Source: Elusimicrobiaceae bacterium (GTDB taxonomy: Bacteria > Elusimicrobiota > Elusimicrobia > Elusimicrobiales > Elusimicrobiaceae). Taken from it: DNA of 19,452 bases. The position numbers and the translations under genes are program-made. Shown here one piece after another: positions 1 to 6,350 of this stretch (position 1 is the first letter of the stretch; every line of letters starts with the position of its first letter). The notes below the pieces were generated by a model. That model was not told the DNA's origin. It made no database searches and saw only the letters and a list, made by a program, of their open reading frames with translations. Location: the NCBI GenBank assembly GCA_024405075.1, contig JAKSPG010000007.1, positions 1 through 19,452 on the forward strand, given 5' to 3'.

Positions 1-43
1 AATTATAAAAGTCTGAACCTTTTAAATTATCAAGTTCTTCCAT
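1..43 (-). CDS. Start of an unidentified protein (partial, runs off the left edge)
   Basis: An ATG at 43-41 on the minus strand opens a reading frame that stays open to the edge of the window (MEELDNLKGSDFYN, 14 codons). The start is well supported: a consensus Shine-Dalgarno AAAGGAG lies at 57-51, seven bases before the ATG, and an extended -10 promoter motif lies upstream at 81-73. The visible residues are too few to identify a family. It is divergent from the Gln-rich gene at 98-412. Confidence 0.6.
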   Translation of the reverse strand, partial: MEELDNLKGSDFYN

Positions 44-72
44 GGTATCACTCCTTTAATAGATTATATGTA

Positions 73-81
73 ATTATAACA
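73..81 (-). promoter_or_regulatory. Extended -10 promoter motif for the left-edge minus-strand gene
   Basis: On the minus strand the sequence reads TGTTATAAT, a full extended -10 element (TGn-TATAAT). Transcription starting about seven bases downstream (near 66) would leave a short leader containing the AAAGGAG ribosome binding site at 57-51. No good -35 box is visible, which is compatible with an extended -10 promoter. A second TATAAT (68-63) lies too close to the ribosome binding site to be useful. The plus-strand gene at 98 has no comparable promoter or ribosome binding site. Confidence 0.45.
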
Positions 82-97
82 CAAAAAAGCCCATTAC

Positions 98-412
98 ATG
101 CGCAAGCAACGGTTCCGGCCGTCAAAAAGAGGGTTTGCGGTTAAGCAAGTGACCGCAACGGTCCGGACGGTAAACCAAGCGCGAGCTATCGAAAAAAGGA
201 TGACGCAATTTCAACAAGTCTTCAAAATGCAACAACAAATACAAGAGCAGCATCGCCAACAGCTGATGCAAAAGCTGGAGCAAGAGCCACTTTCCGACGA
301 AGAAAAAATAAAACTGTTCAAAGAATATGTACAGAAAATGCAAGAGCAAATACGGCAGCAATATGAGCAACAAATGCAGCAACAGCAGCAAGCTCAAAAA
401 CAAACGTTCTAA
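98..412 (+). CDS. Gln-rich coiled-coil hypothetical protein
   Basis: This 104-residue frame starts at ATG 98 and is closed upstream by an in-frame TAA at 77-79. About 29 of 104 residues are Gln. After a basic N-terminus (about residues 1-35), residues 37-104 form a long Q/E/K/M/L-rich stretch that should be one or two helices or a coiled coil, broken near residue 65 by a PLSDEE turn. There is no signal peptide and no known domain that I recognise. No clear ribosome binding site precedes the ATG, so expression could be weak or the start misplaced. It ends 22 bases before tyrS in the same direction and may be co-transcribed. The opposite strand also carries an open frame, but that Leu-rich product is simply the mirror of the Gln codons. 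Function unknown. Confidence 0.55.
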   Translation: MRKQRFRPSKRGFAVKQVTATVRTVNQARAIEKRMTQFQQVFKMQQQIQEQHRQQLMQKLEQEPLSDEEKIKLFKEYVQKMQEQIRQQYEQQMQQQQQAQKQTF

Positions 413-434
413 ATCTCTCTTAGGAGTTTTTTAT

Positions 435-1595
435 ATGGCCATTGATGAACAAATTTCTTTTTTAACACGCGGGTGCGTGGACGTCGTTTCTAAGGCGGAT
501 TTAGCCAAGAAATTGGAAAGCGGTAAAACGCTTAAAGTAAAACTCGGTTGTGATCCGACTAGCTCAGATTTACACTTGGGCCACAGTGTGGCGCTTTCCT
601 TGATGCGTCGCTTCCAGGATTTGGGCCACAAAGCCGTGCTCGTCATCGGCGATTTTACGGCGGCTATAGGCGACCCATCCGGCCGCGACTCTACCCGTCC
701 CGTATTAGCGCGCGAGCAGATTTTGGAAAATGCTAAAACGTATACCGCCCAAGCTTTTAAAGTGCTGGACCCGACCAAAACGGAAATTCGTTTTAACAGC
801 GAATGGCTTGATTCTTTCGTCGGCGGAAAAGATTTACTCCAAACCCTGCAAAAAGTAACGGTGGCCCAAGTGTTGGAGCGCGAAGATTTCAAATCGCGCA
901 TGGCATCCGGTAGCCCGATTAGCTTGCTGGAAGTGCTATACAGTTTATTCCAGGGGCAAGATTCCGTCGCACTCAAAGCCGATGTGGAACTGGGTGGAAC
1001 GGACCAAATTTTTAATTTACTCGTTGGTCGCCAGTTGCAAAAGAATCACGGTATTGAACCGCAAGTGGCCATTACAGTACCGCTACTAGTAGGGTTGGAT
1101 GGTGTGAAGAAGATGTCCAAATCGTATGGCAATTACGTGGGGCTTAATGACGCGCCCAACGATATGTTTGGCAAATTAATGTCTATCCCCGATGAGCTGA
1201 TGCCCATGTACTATGAATTGCTAACCAGCGAAAATATGGACGAAGTGAAAACCATGCACCCCATGGCGGCCAAAAAGAAACTGGCCGGGATTTTGGTGGC
1301 GCGCTTTCATGACGAACAAGCGGCCCGCAGTGCACTTGAAAATTTTGAAAAGGTATTTTCTAAAAAAGAACTGCCAGCCGATATGCCCTCCTTTAAACCG
1401 CAACCGGGGGCTACTTTGTCGGCGGTACTTTTTGAAGCCGGCGCGGCGGCCAGTAAAAACAAGGCCCGTGCGCTGATTGAACAGGGCGCGGTGCGTCTAA
1501 AAGGCGAGCGCGTGACACAGGATGGCCCGCTTACGTTTGAAGACGGCGATGTATTGCAAGCCGGTAAGCGGTATTTCTTTAAACTGACCAAATAA
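435..1595 (+). CDS. tyrS: Tyrosine--tRNA ligase
   Basis: TyrS charges tRNA-Tyr with tyrosine using ATP. The 386-residue product has the class I signatures: the HIGH-like motif HLGH at residues 47-50 after LGCDPTSSDL, the GDFTAAIGDPSGR segment at 72-84, and KMSKS at 226-230. A C-terminal S4 RNA-binding domain covers about residues 324-386 (KARALIEQGAVRLKGERV). Length and the KMSKS form fit the shorter bacterial TyrRS type rather than the 420-residue E. coli type. The start is the ATG at 435, eight bases after AGGAG at 422-426; the longer frame from 327 merely overlaps the upstream gene. It appears complete. mltG follows three bases after its TAA stop, so the two probably share a transcript. 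Confidence 0.96.
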   Translation: MAIDEQISFLTRGCVDVVSKADLAKKLESGKTLKVKLGCDPTSSDLHLGHSVALSLMRRFQDLGHKAVLVIGDFTAAIGDPSGRDSTRPVLAREQILENAKTYTAQAFKVLDPTKTEIRFNSEWLDSFVGGKDLLQTLQKVTVAQVLEREDFKSRMASGSPISLLEVLYSLFQGQDSVALKADVELGGTDQIFNLLVGRQLQKNHGIEPQVAITVPLLVGLDGVKKMSKSYGNYVGLNDAPNDMFGKLMSIPDELMPMYYELLTSENMDEVKTMHPMAAKKKLAGILVARFHDEQAARSALENFEKVFSKKELPADMPSFKPQPGATLSAVLFEAGAAASKNKARALIEQGAVRLKGERVTQDGPLTFEDGDVLQAGKRYFFKLTK

Positions 1596-1598
1596 AAT

Positions 1599-1658
1599 AT
1601 GAAACGGTTCCTTATTCTTTGTGCTATTTGGGTGGTACTGCTGGGTAGTTTGCTTTAG
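1599..1658 (+). pseudogene. mltG: 5' fragment of mltG: membrane anchor ending in an in-frame TAG
   Basis: An ATG at 1599, three bases after tyrS, opens 19 codons (MKRFLILCAIWVVLLGSLL) ending in TAG at 1656-1658. The residues are a typical MltG N-terminal membrane anchor: a short basic start and a long hydrophobic stretch. The frame after the TAG is the same frame as the rest of MltG, and GTTVYFF after the stop completes the transmembrane segment. The simplest reading is therefore one gene interrupted by a nonsense mutation at codon 20. No clear Shine-Dalgarno precedes this ATG, as expected if translation is coupled to tyrS. Confidence 0.7.
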
Positions 1659-1667
1659 GGAACGACG

Positions 1668-2564
1668 GTGTACTTTTTTAGTAAAGGAGCACCTGCGGTA
1701 GTTACCATTTCTCCTGGGCAAAGCGGTGCGGCTGTAGCACGGGAACTAAAACAGAAAGGCATCATTCGCAGCGAGCGGCTTTTCAAGATTTTTTTGAAAC
1801 TTACATCCTCCGCTTCCGACTTAAAAGCCGGTACTTTTGATTTACGCCAAAATATGTCAGAAATGGAAGTGATTAATTGTATTAAAAGCGGACGTTGCAC
1901 CCATTACGAAAAAGTTACCTTGCCGGAAGGTTGGCGCAGTGAGGAAATTGCCGACGAGTTAGCTGCCCGAGGTGTTACCGATGGCCACGAATTTTTACGT
2001 ATCGTCCGCCAAGAAAAACTGGAAGGGCATTTGTTCCCCTCCACATATTTATTTTCGTTGAATATGCCGGCACGCCAAGTAGTAAACGAAATGTTGGCGC
2101 AGTACTATAACCTCATCACGCCGCTTATCAAACAGTCGCCTACTTCACTTAGTGAGGACCAAGTGATTACGCTGGCTTCTATTGTGGAGCGCGAGGCGGT
2201 CATACACGAGGAACGTCCGCAAATCGCAGCCGTGTATTTAAATCGCTTTTCTATTGGCAAACGTTTGGAAGCTGACCCGACGGTCCAATATGCCTTGGGT
2301 TTTGCTCTAAAGGAAAACCGCTATTGGAAAAAGGGCCTTACCTACCGGGATTTAAAAGTAGATTCCCCCTATAATACCTACCGTCGTGCGGGGCTTCCGC
2401 CCGGCCCGATTTGTAACCCGGGCTATGAGTCTATTAAGGCAGTATTAAATCCCACGCCGGGTTTTGAAGCATTGTACTTTGTGGCAGAATCGGGCGGACG
2501 GCATGTGTTTTCTAACACGTATGACGAGCATTTGCGCAACATCAAACGCATTCGCGGAAAATAA
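1668..2564 (+). CDS. mltG: Endolytic murein transglycosylase MltG, separated from its membrane anchor by a stop codon
   Basis: MltG (YceG family) cuts nascent peptidoglycan glycan strands at the outer face of the inner membrane. The open frame from GTG 1668 encodes 298 residues with all family landmarks: VTISPGQS near the start, LPEGW at 85-89, HLFPSTY at 121-127, the catalytic-Glu segment ASIVEREA at 170-177, DPTVQYALG at 203-211, SPYNTYRRAGLPPGPICNPG at 233-252 and the terminal HVFSNTYDEH. The catalytic domain is intact. What is odd is the TAG at 1656-1658, upstream in the same frame, which cuts off the membrane anchor. If translation restarts at GTG 1668 (a weak AGGGA lies about six bases upstream) the product would begin inside the transmembrane helix and probably not be exported. 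It ends seven bases before a convergent gene, with no visible terminator. Confidence 0.85.
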   Translation: MYFFSKGAPAVVTISPGQSGAAVARELKQKGIIRSERLFKIFLKLTSSASDLKAGTFDLRQNMSEMEVINCIKSGRCTHYEKVTLPEGWRSEEIADELAARGVTDGHEFLRIVRQEKLEGHLFPSTYLFSLNMPARQVVNEMLAQYYNLITPLIKQSPTSLSEDQVITLASIVEREAVIHEERPQIAAVYLNRFSIGKRLEADPTVQYALGFALKENRYWKKGLTYRDLKVDSPYNTYRRAGLPPGPICNPGYESIKAVLNPTPGFEALYFVAESGGRHVFSNTYDEHLRNIKRIRGK

Positions 2565-2571
2565 CTTTTTT

Positions 2572-4383
2572 TCATACAGTTGGTATACCTACGATTCCTT
2601 CATTGATTATTTTCATATACTGCCTGCAAACTTCCCGGGTGGTAAAACACTCCCGTAGTAAAACAGTGTAGCGGGCCGGATGTAAAAGAGAGTTTTTAAT
2701 GTTTGCCGCCAATGCATCTATATCTCCTACCGGGGAAAGGACACGGGCAAAATCGGGCCCTACAATTTCCGCCGGCCCGGCGGGACAGTCGGTAGATACT
2801 ACAGGTGTTCTCAAAGCAATCGCTTCGGCTAATACCATGCCAAAACCCTCATACTTGGAACTTAATACAAATAATTTGGCCTGTTTAATATATGGGAATG
2901 GATTTTTGATAAACCCCTTAAAAATTACTTTATCTTGCAATTGTAATTCTTTAACAAGGGCTTGTGCGTGTTGCAAAAAGGCAGGCTGTCCGGACGGTTG
3001 TCCCAGAAGAACTAATTTCTCGTTAATCCCTGCCTTGGCATAGGCCCGAATGAGACAATCGTGGTCTTTTGCTTCTTTAAAACTACCAACATGAATAATA
3101 TATGCTCCTAACTGTTCAATTTCTTGTTGCATGTGGGAAGATATGTAATTTGCTTCTTTGCAAATTTCGTCACGTTCTATGGGGTTATAGATATAGCCGA
3201 TAGGTTGCGAAATGCAAAAATTTCGTCGGAAATCAATGGCGCACCCGTGGCTGACACAAATAGACGGATGAAAGGAATAGTCAATTTCTACGTGCCGTCT
3301 TCGTAACCATCGTTTTATGCCATGCTGATACAGCAAATATTCCATTGAAGGCGGACAATGTACGATGTTGTACACCGGAAGTCTACTGTATTTCATATTT
3401 TTAATAGCCTGCGTTATGTTCACAAATACGGCCTGTGGCCGGCCAATGTGTTCTAAAATATAGGAATCTATGAAAGCCGCACACTTTTTTCTATAATTTT
3501 GTCCCCATTTGCGCTTGGGTAGAGATAGTATGTGTATCGGTATATCAGAAGATATTTTATAATCCCTGCGGGCAGAAAAACAAAGAATGTGACAGCGGCA
3601 ATTTTCGTATTTTTGTAATCCGCGACATAAGTTTAATACCACTCTTTCCGCTCCTGCACCTTGTAAATTAGGAATAATAAACACTGCCAATTTGGTATCC
3701 GGGCAGGTCAACTGTTCCAAAGCAGCTGAAACGGATGTGAACGGCAAGCGGAGAATTTCTCGGTGAGGCAATTGCCACCAGGCCGTTTGCCACAATTTTT
3801 CAATAGTTTCTTTTTCAAAGCGATAACATATTAACCGGGCGGGTACACCTCCTACAATGGCATATGGTGCCACGTCTTTAACTACCACCGCACCTGCCCC
3901 GATAATGGCCCCGTCCCCCACTTTTACGCCGTATTTAATGACAGCATTGGAGCCAATCCACACGTCATTTCCGATACATGTTTGTTTGGCAACTTCCCAA
4001 CGATTCGTTTTCCGGTTTTGATATATTGCCGGTGAAGTGGAAAGGAAGTGGGTGGGATGTTCTCCCGCTCCCAAGATAACATGATGGCCGATAGAGCAGT
4101 AACGGCCGATAACCGTATTGCGTTCGGCCCGGCTATATGCATTTAGGTAGGAATATCGCCCTATCTTTACCCCCCTGCTTACATAGTTGCGGTGTAAGAA
4201 CCGGACTCCGTTTTTTAGCAAAATAGTATGGCAATTCCTACCATTAGGGAATTTAGTAATTACAGCTTCCTGCTGTACATTGTATTCCACCCGGTAATTC
4301 ACAGCAAAACGTGTCCGCAAATATTGCCGATAGGCTTTGACAGGAATCAAATTACACAAAAGACGTACTAAAATACTTCGCAT
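2572..4383 (-). CDS. Fused beta-helix O-acetyltransferase and GT4 glycosyltransferase
   Basis: This 603-residue protein joins two surface-glycan enzymes. Residues about 1-225 are a left-handed beta-helix acetyltransferase of the CatB/xenobiotic acyltransferase type: hexapeptide repeats (VIGRYCSIGHHVILGAG, then CIGNDVWIGSNAVI and VGDGAIIGAGAVVVKDV) and a GEHP segment with the expected catalytic His109. From about residue 230 it is a GT4-like glycosyltransferase: IIPNLQGAGAERVVLNLCRGL at 236-256, HVGSFKEAKDH in the C-terminal Rossmann domain, and the E-x7-E motif at Glu512 and Glu520 (EGFGMVLAE). No stop or frame change lies between the halves. It probably adds a sugar and acetylates a polysaccharide, lipid-linked or protein-linked glycan; the substrate cannot be told. 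It starts three bases after the upstream gene, with AGAGG before the ATG, so they form an operon. Confidence 0.88.
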   Translation of the reverse strand: MRSILVRLLCNLIPVKAYRQYLRTRFAVNYRVEYNVQQEAVITKFPNGRNCHTILLKNGVRFLHRNYVSRGVKIGRYSYLNAYSRAERNTVIGRYCSIGHHVILGAGEHPTHFLSTSPAIYQNRKTNRWEVAKQTCIGNDVWIGSNAVIKYGVKVGDGAIIGAGAVVVKDVAPYAIVGGVPARLICYRFEKETIEKLWQTAWWQLPHREILRLPFTSVSAALEQLTCPDTKLAVFIIPNLQGAGAERVVLNLCRGLQKYENCRCHILCFSARRDYKISSDIPIHILSLPKRKWGQNYRKKCAAFIDSYILEHIGRPQAVFVNITQAIKNMKYSRLPVYNIVHCPPSMEYLLYQHGIKRWLRRRHVEIDYSFHPSICVSHGCAIDFRRNFCISQPIGYIYNPIERDEICKEANYISSHMQQEIEQLGAYIIHVGSFKEAKDHDCLIRAYAKAGINEKLVLLGQPSGQPAFLQHAQALVKELQLQDKVIFKGFIKNPFPYIKQAKLFVLSSKYEGFGMVLAEAIALRTPVVSTDCPAGPAEIVGPDFARVLSPVGDIDALAANIKNSLLHPARYTVLLRECFTTREVCRQYMKIINEGIVGIPTV

Positions 4384-4386
4384 AAG

Positions 4387-5298
4387 TTACCTCTTTTTTT
4401 CGGGGAAATGGAAATAGGGGATTACCTCGTACGGCAGTTTGCTTATCGGGGAACAGTTGTAAATTTCTTTCCCCCGCGCCTCAAATACTTGGCGGGTTAG
4501 TTGCATAAAGGGCAAAATTTTTGTTTCATAATCTCTTAAAAGACCACATTTTTGACAATTATGTTTACTTTCATAGAAACGCGGCTGCGTAGCATTGCCG
4601 ATATCCAGCCCCAGCAAAAATACTTGCTGTACTCCTAAATAATAAGCTAGTTGTATACCTATTGTCATCACACTTCCGCCGTCGGAAAATCCCAGGTCCG
4701 GCGCGAGCGAAAAATAGGCAGCGTTGTCCGAACTTTTTACAAAGTATCGCTCGGGCAAACGTTGAACAGTACCGATAGGATGCGGAAAAATTTCCAATGG
4801 ATTGCGCACTAGTAATACGGTGCGGTTGTGTAATTGCGCGGGGCAAAAACAGGCCATTGCTTTAAGGGCACTTAACGAAACCAGCAAAGGCACCTTTGGA
4901 GGCAGTAACTGTACCAGATCGGGCCGATTGAGAATGAAATTGGCATCTATAATTATGTGGGCATACGGTACCAATCCCGTTTGGCAAGCAGCTACTAAAG
5001 AGCCGTTTAGCGTAATAACAGCTTCTTGCTTTAGAAGGGTTAAATCTTGGTTATTAACAGAGGGGCCGGAACCTAAAATATATACTTTGTTAAAAGGACG
5101 GATTAGACTGGAAAAAGCCGGTGCATCCAACAAGTGGCGTTTGCGGAAATGTACATACGTAGACCCTGACGGTCCCGGATATAATTCAATAAACGGCCAG
5201 TACGAAAACGCATACTTATAGGCCTTTCCCTTGGTATATACCAAATATTTTTTGATCAGTTCTTCTTGCCATTTGTACCATCTTGTTTTGAGCGACAT
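4387..5298 (-). CDS. DUF115/GT42-like protein, probable surface-glycan glycosyltransferase
   Basis: The 303-residue protein has a Rossmann-like core opening with KVYILGSGPSVNNQDL (about residue 70), and later GGSVMTIGIQLAYYLGVQQVFLLGLDIG. This pattern is shared by DUF115 (MptE-like) proteins found in flagellin and pilin glycosylation loci and by GT42 sialyltransferases such as Campylobacter Cst; I cannot decide between them from sequence alone. The C-terminus has a CxxC pair (NCQKCG) and NCSPISKLPYE, which resembles the CPNS region of GT42. No signal peptide or membrane segment is seen. The start at ATG 5298 is chosen because GGAG lies eight bases upstream (5310-5307); the longer frame from 5361 would run into the structured leader region. 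It is the first gene of the pair with the acetyltransferase-glycosyltransferase fusion. Confidence 0.72.
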   Translation of the reverse strand: MSLKTRWYKWQEELIKKYLVYTKGKAYKYAFSYWPFIELYPGPSGSTYVHFRKRHLLDAPAFSSLIRPFNKVYILGSGPSVNNQDLTLLKQEAVITLNGSLVAACQTGLVPYAHIIIDANFILNRPDLVQLLPPKVPLLVSLSALKAMACFCPAQLHNRTVLLVRNPLEIFPHPIGTVQRLPERYFVKSSDNAAYFSLAPDLGFSDGGSVMTIGIQLAYYLGVQQVFLLGLDIGNATQPRFYESKHNCQKCGLLRDYETKILPFMQLTRQVFEARGKEIYNCSPISKLPYEVIPYFHFPEKKR

Positions 5299-5321
5299 GG
5301 GGTTTTCTCCTAATGTATAAT
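5292..5321 (+). promoter_or_regulatory. Possible plus-strand promoter facing the structured region
   Basis: A perfect TATAAT lies at 5316-5321 with a weak -35 match GCGACA at 5292-5297 (18-base spacer). It would start a plus-strand RNA near 5328 that enters the inverted-repeat region at 5344-5578. It overlaps the start of the minus-strand glycan gene. A single -10 match in AT-rich DNA is weak evidence. Confidence 0.25.
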
Positions 5322-5339
5322 GAGAATCCCATGCACAAT

Positions 5340-5394
5340 AAAAACGGCTGTATAACGCCAAAGTAAGACAGTGCTTTGCACATTAAACAGCCGT
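5340..5394 (-). terminator. Possible minus-strand terminator upstream of the glycan genes (hairpin P1)
   Basis: On the minus strand ACGGCTGT (5394-5387) pairs perfectly with ACAGCCGT (5351-5344), and the second arm runs into a T tract ending at 5340. The 35-base loop contains its own small GTGC-AAA-GCAC hairpin (5381-5371). Stem plus U-tract is the layout of an intrinsic terminator, though the loop is long. It stands between any minus-strand transcript of the structured region and the DUF115-like gene starting at 5298, so it could act as an attenuator. Confidence 0.4.
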
Positions 5395-5578
5395 GGTTTC
5401 GCGCATTAAAAAAAATGCGCGAAACACTCGGCAGAAGACAAAGGGCTCATGACTTCCCCTTACCTTCTGCCTAAACCAGCTGTTTTTGGACTGTCTTAAA
5501 CTTTGGGTTCTCCAAAGCCTTCCTATTCGTTTATAGGATTCCAAAAACAGATAAATTTGTCTTTTCGCCCGGCGGGCG
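5344..5578. ncRNA. Candidate structured RNA: intergenic region with many nested inverted repeats
   Basis: The gene-free stretch 5299-5739 contains no coding frame I can support. Its 5344-5578 part is full of complementary segments. Local stems: P1 5344-5351/5387-5394 (8 bp), P2 5396-5407/5414-5425 (12 bp), P3 5430-5437/5464-5471 (8 bp) with an inner stem 5441-5445/5457-5461, P4 5480-5490/5540-5550 (11 bp) enclosing P5 5501-5506/5512-5517 and P6 5521-5526/5533-5538 in a three-way junction, and P7 5566-5570/5574-5578. Long-range stems: L1 5358-5372/5490-5506 (15 bp with a two-base bulge) and L2 5385-5399/5473-5485 (13 bp with a two-base bulge). L1/L2 compete with P1, P4 and P5. I do not recognise a known family; tmRNA, RNase P and SRP RNA hallmarks are absent. 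The transcribed strand is uncertain. Confidence 0.5.
5396..5425. repeat. Perfect 12-bp inverted repeat with A6 loop (P2)
   Basis: GTTTCGCGCATT (5396-5407) and its exact reverse complement (5414-5425) flank AAAAAA. It is the longest perfect hairpin in the window. Neither side is followed by a T tract, so it is not a normal intrinsic terminator. It sits at the tip of the long-range L2 stem and is probably part of the structured RNA, although it could instead be a protein-binding palindrome. Confidence 0.7.
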
Positions 5579-5681
5579 TTTGCTACTTACTGTTCCTTGC
5601 TCTTATTAATAAATATTATTGTAACAAATTTCGGTACTTCGTTACATTCCTTTACCTACGAGGTATAGCACGGAAAAAACC

Positions 5682-5709
5682 TTGAGAAAAAAAATAAAAA
5701 TAGTATACT
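5682..5709 (+). promoter_or_regulatory. Sigma-70-type promoter of the pilin gene
   Basis: TTGAGA (5682-5687) and TATACT (5704-5709) are separated by 16 bases of A-rich DNA. Transcription would start near 5716 and give a short leader with the ribosome binding site GGGAGGA (5729-5735) five bases before the ATG at 5740. Upstream, 5581-5681 is AT-rich without a coding frame; the only structure I see there is a small GTAAC/GTTAC inverted repeat (5621-5625 and 5641-5645). Confidence 0.75.
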
Positions 5710-5739
5710 ATTAAAGAAGGATATTTTTGGGAGGATATT

Positions 5740-6291
5740 ATGACAAAAGGTTTTACCCTTATTGAACTGTTAGTAGTGGTAGTAATTATCGGTATTTTGT
5801 CCGCCATTGCTTTGCCCCAATACGAAATGGCGGTGGAGAAAGCGCGCCTAGCCGAAGGCATGGTGATTGCAAAGGCCATGTCGGACGCAAATCAACGTTA
5901 CATTCAGGCTTATCCCAACGAGGACGGTGCCTGCAGAAAAGGTAACATCGCCGACGTGGATTTAAAAGGCGGGTGTTGGTCGTCAGACACGAGTTGCCCT
6001 GTTTCCGGCATTCCTTTAGCTGCGGACAGCAGAGAGGAAGTGCCCGTGCCTCCTGGTGGACTGCACAGTGTTTGCGCCAATCCGGATTACTATCGCACCA
6101 AGCACTTTGCCTATTATTTAACCGGTAGCGATATAATTAACGTATACCGGGTAGATACGTCCGTGAGCGCGGATGCCATTACTTCTTCGTATATTTATAA
6201 GTTTACATTGGATATTGACGGAAACAAAACGTGTACCAGCGGTGGTACTAACGAAGGGGCTAATGTGTGCAACATGATTAACAACCTGTAG
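5740..6291 (+). CDS. Type IV pilin-like protein (prepilin)
   Basis: The 183-residue product begins MTKGFTLIELLVVVVIIGILSAIALPQYE: a short leader, the prepilin peptidase site between Gly4 and Phe5, the conserved Glu five residues into the mature protein, and the hydrophobic helix used for pilus packing. The rest has several Cys residues (ACRKG, GCWSS, TSCPV, VCANP, KTCTSG, NVCNM) likely to form disulfides in the exported head. It may be a pilus subunit or a pseudopilin of a secretion or uptake system; no assembly genes (pilB, pilC, pilD) are nearby. The gene is a single unit with its own strong promoter, a strong ribosome binding site and a terminator. It ends in TAG, showing that TAG is a genuine stop codon in this genome. 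Confidence 0.9.
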   Translation: MTKGFTLIELLVVVVIIGILSAIALPQYEMAVEKARLAEGMVIAKAMSDANQRYIQAYPNEDGACRKGNIADVDLKGGCWSSDTSCPVSGIPLAADSREEVPVPPGGLHSVCANPDYYRTKHFAYYLTGSDIINVYRVDTSVSADAITSSYIYKFTLDIDGNKTCTSGGTNEGANVCNMINNL

Positions 6292-6309
6292 TCGTATATT
6301 CATTTAGCT

Positions 6310-6350
6310 AAAAAATTCCCCCCCAGGGTTTTCCTGGGGGGAATTTTTTT
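6310..6350. terminator. Bidirectional intrinsic terminator between the pilin and murG
   Basis: A GC-rich stem (CCCCCCCAGG against CCTGGGGGG, one C unpaired) with a short GTTT-type loop is flanked by A-runs on the left and T-runs on the right that extend the pairing. It therefore has a U-tract when read from either strand. It lies between the convergent ends of the pilin gene (6291) and murG (6350) and should stop both transcripts. Confidence 0.92.

Noticed and set aside
122..403. Leu-rich 93-residue frame opposite the Gln-rich gene
   Set aside because: The Leu runs are the reverse complement of CAA/CAG codons; no ribosome binding site and no sensible signal or membrane topology beyond that bias.
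327..434. Longer tyrS start at 327
   Set aside because: The extra 36 residues are the Gln-rich gene read in another frame, and a good AGGAG precedes the ATG at 435, where TyrRS similarity begins.
1656..1658. TAG recoded as a sense codon throughout the genome
   Set aside because: The pilin gene (stop at 6289-6291) and ftsL (stop at 12807-12805) end with TAG at positions where the protein should end, so TAG works as a stop here. Local suppression remains possible but is not indicated.
5396..5425. The 12-bp hairpin as an intrinsic terminator
   Set aside because: Neither arm is followed by a T-run on its transcribed strand; the T/A tract is in the loop.
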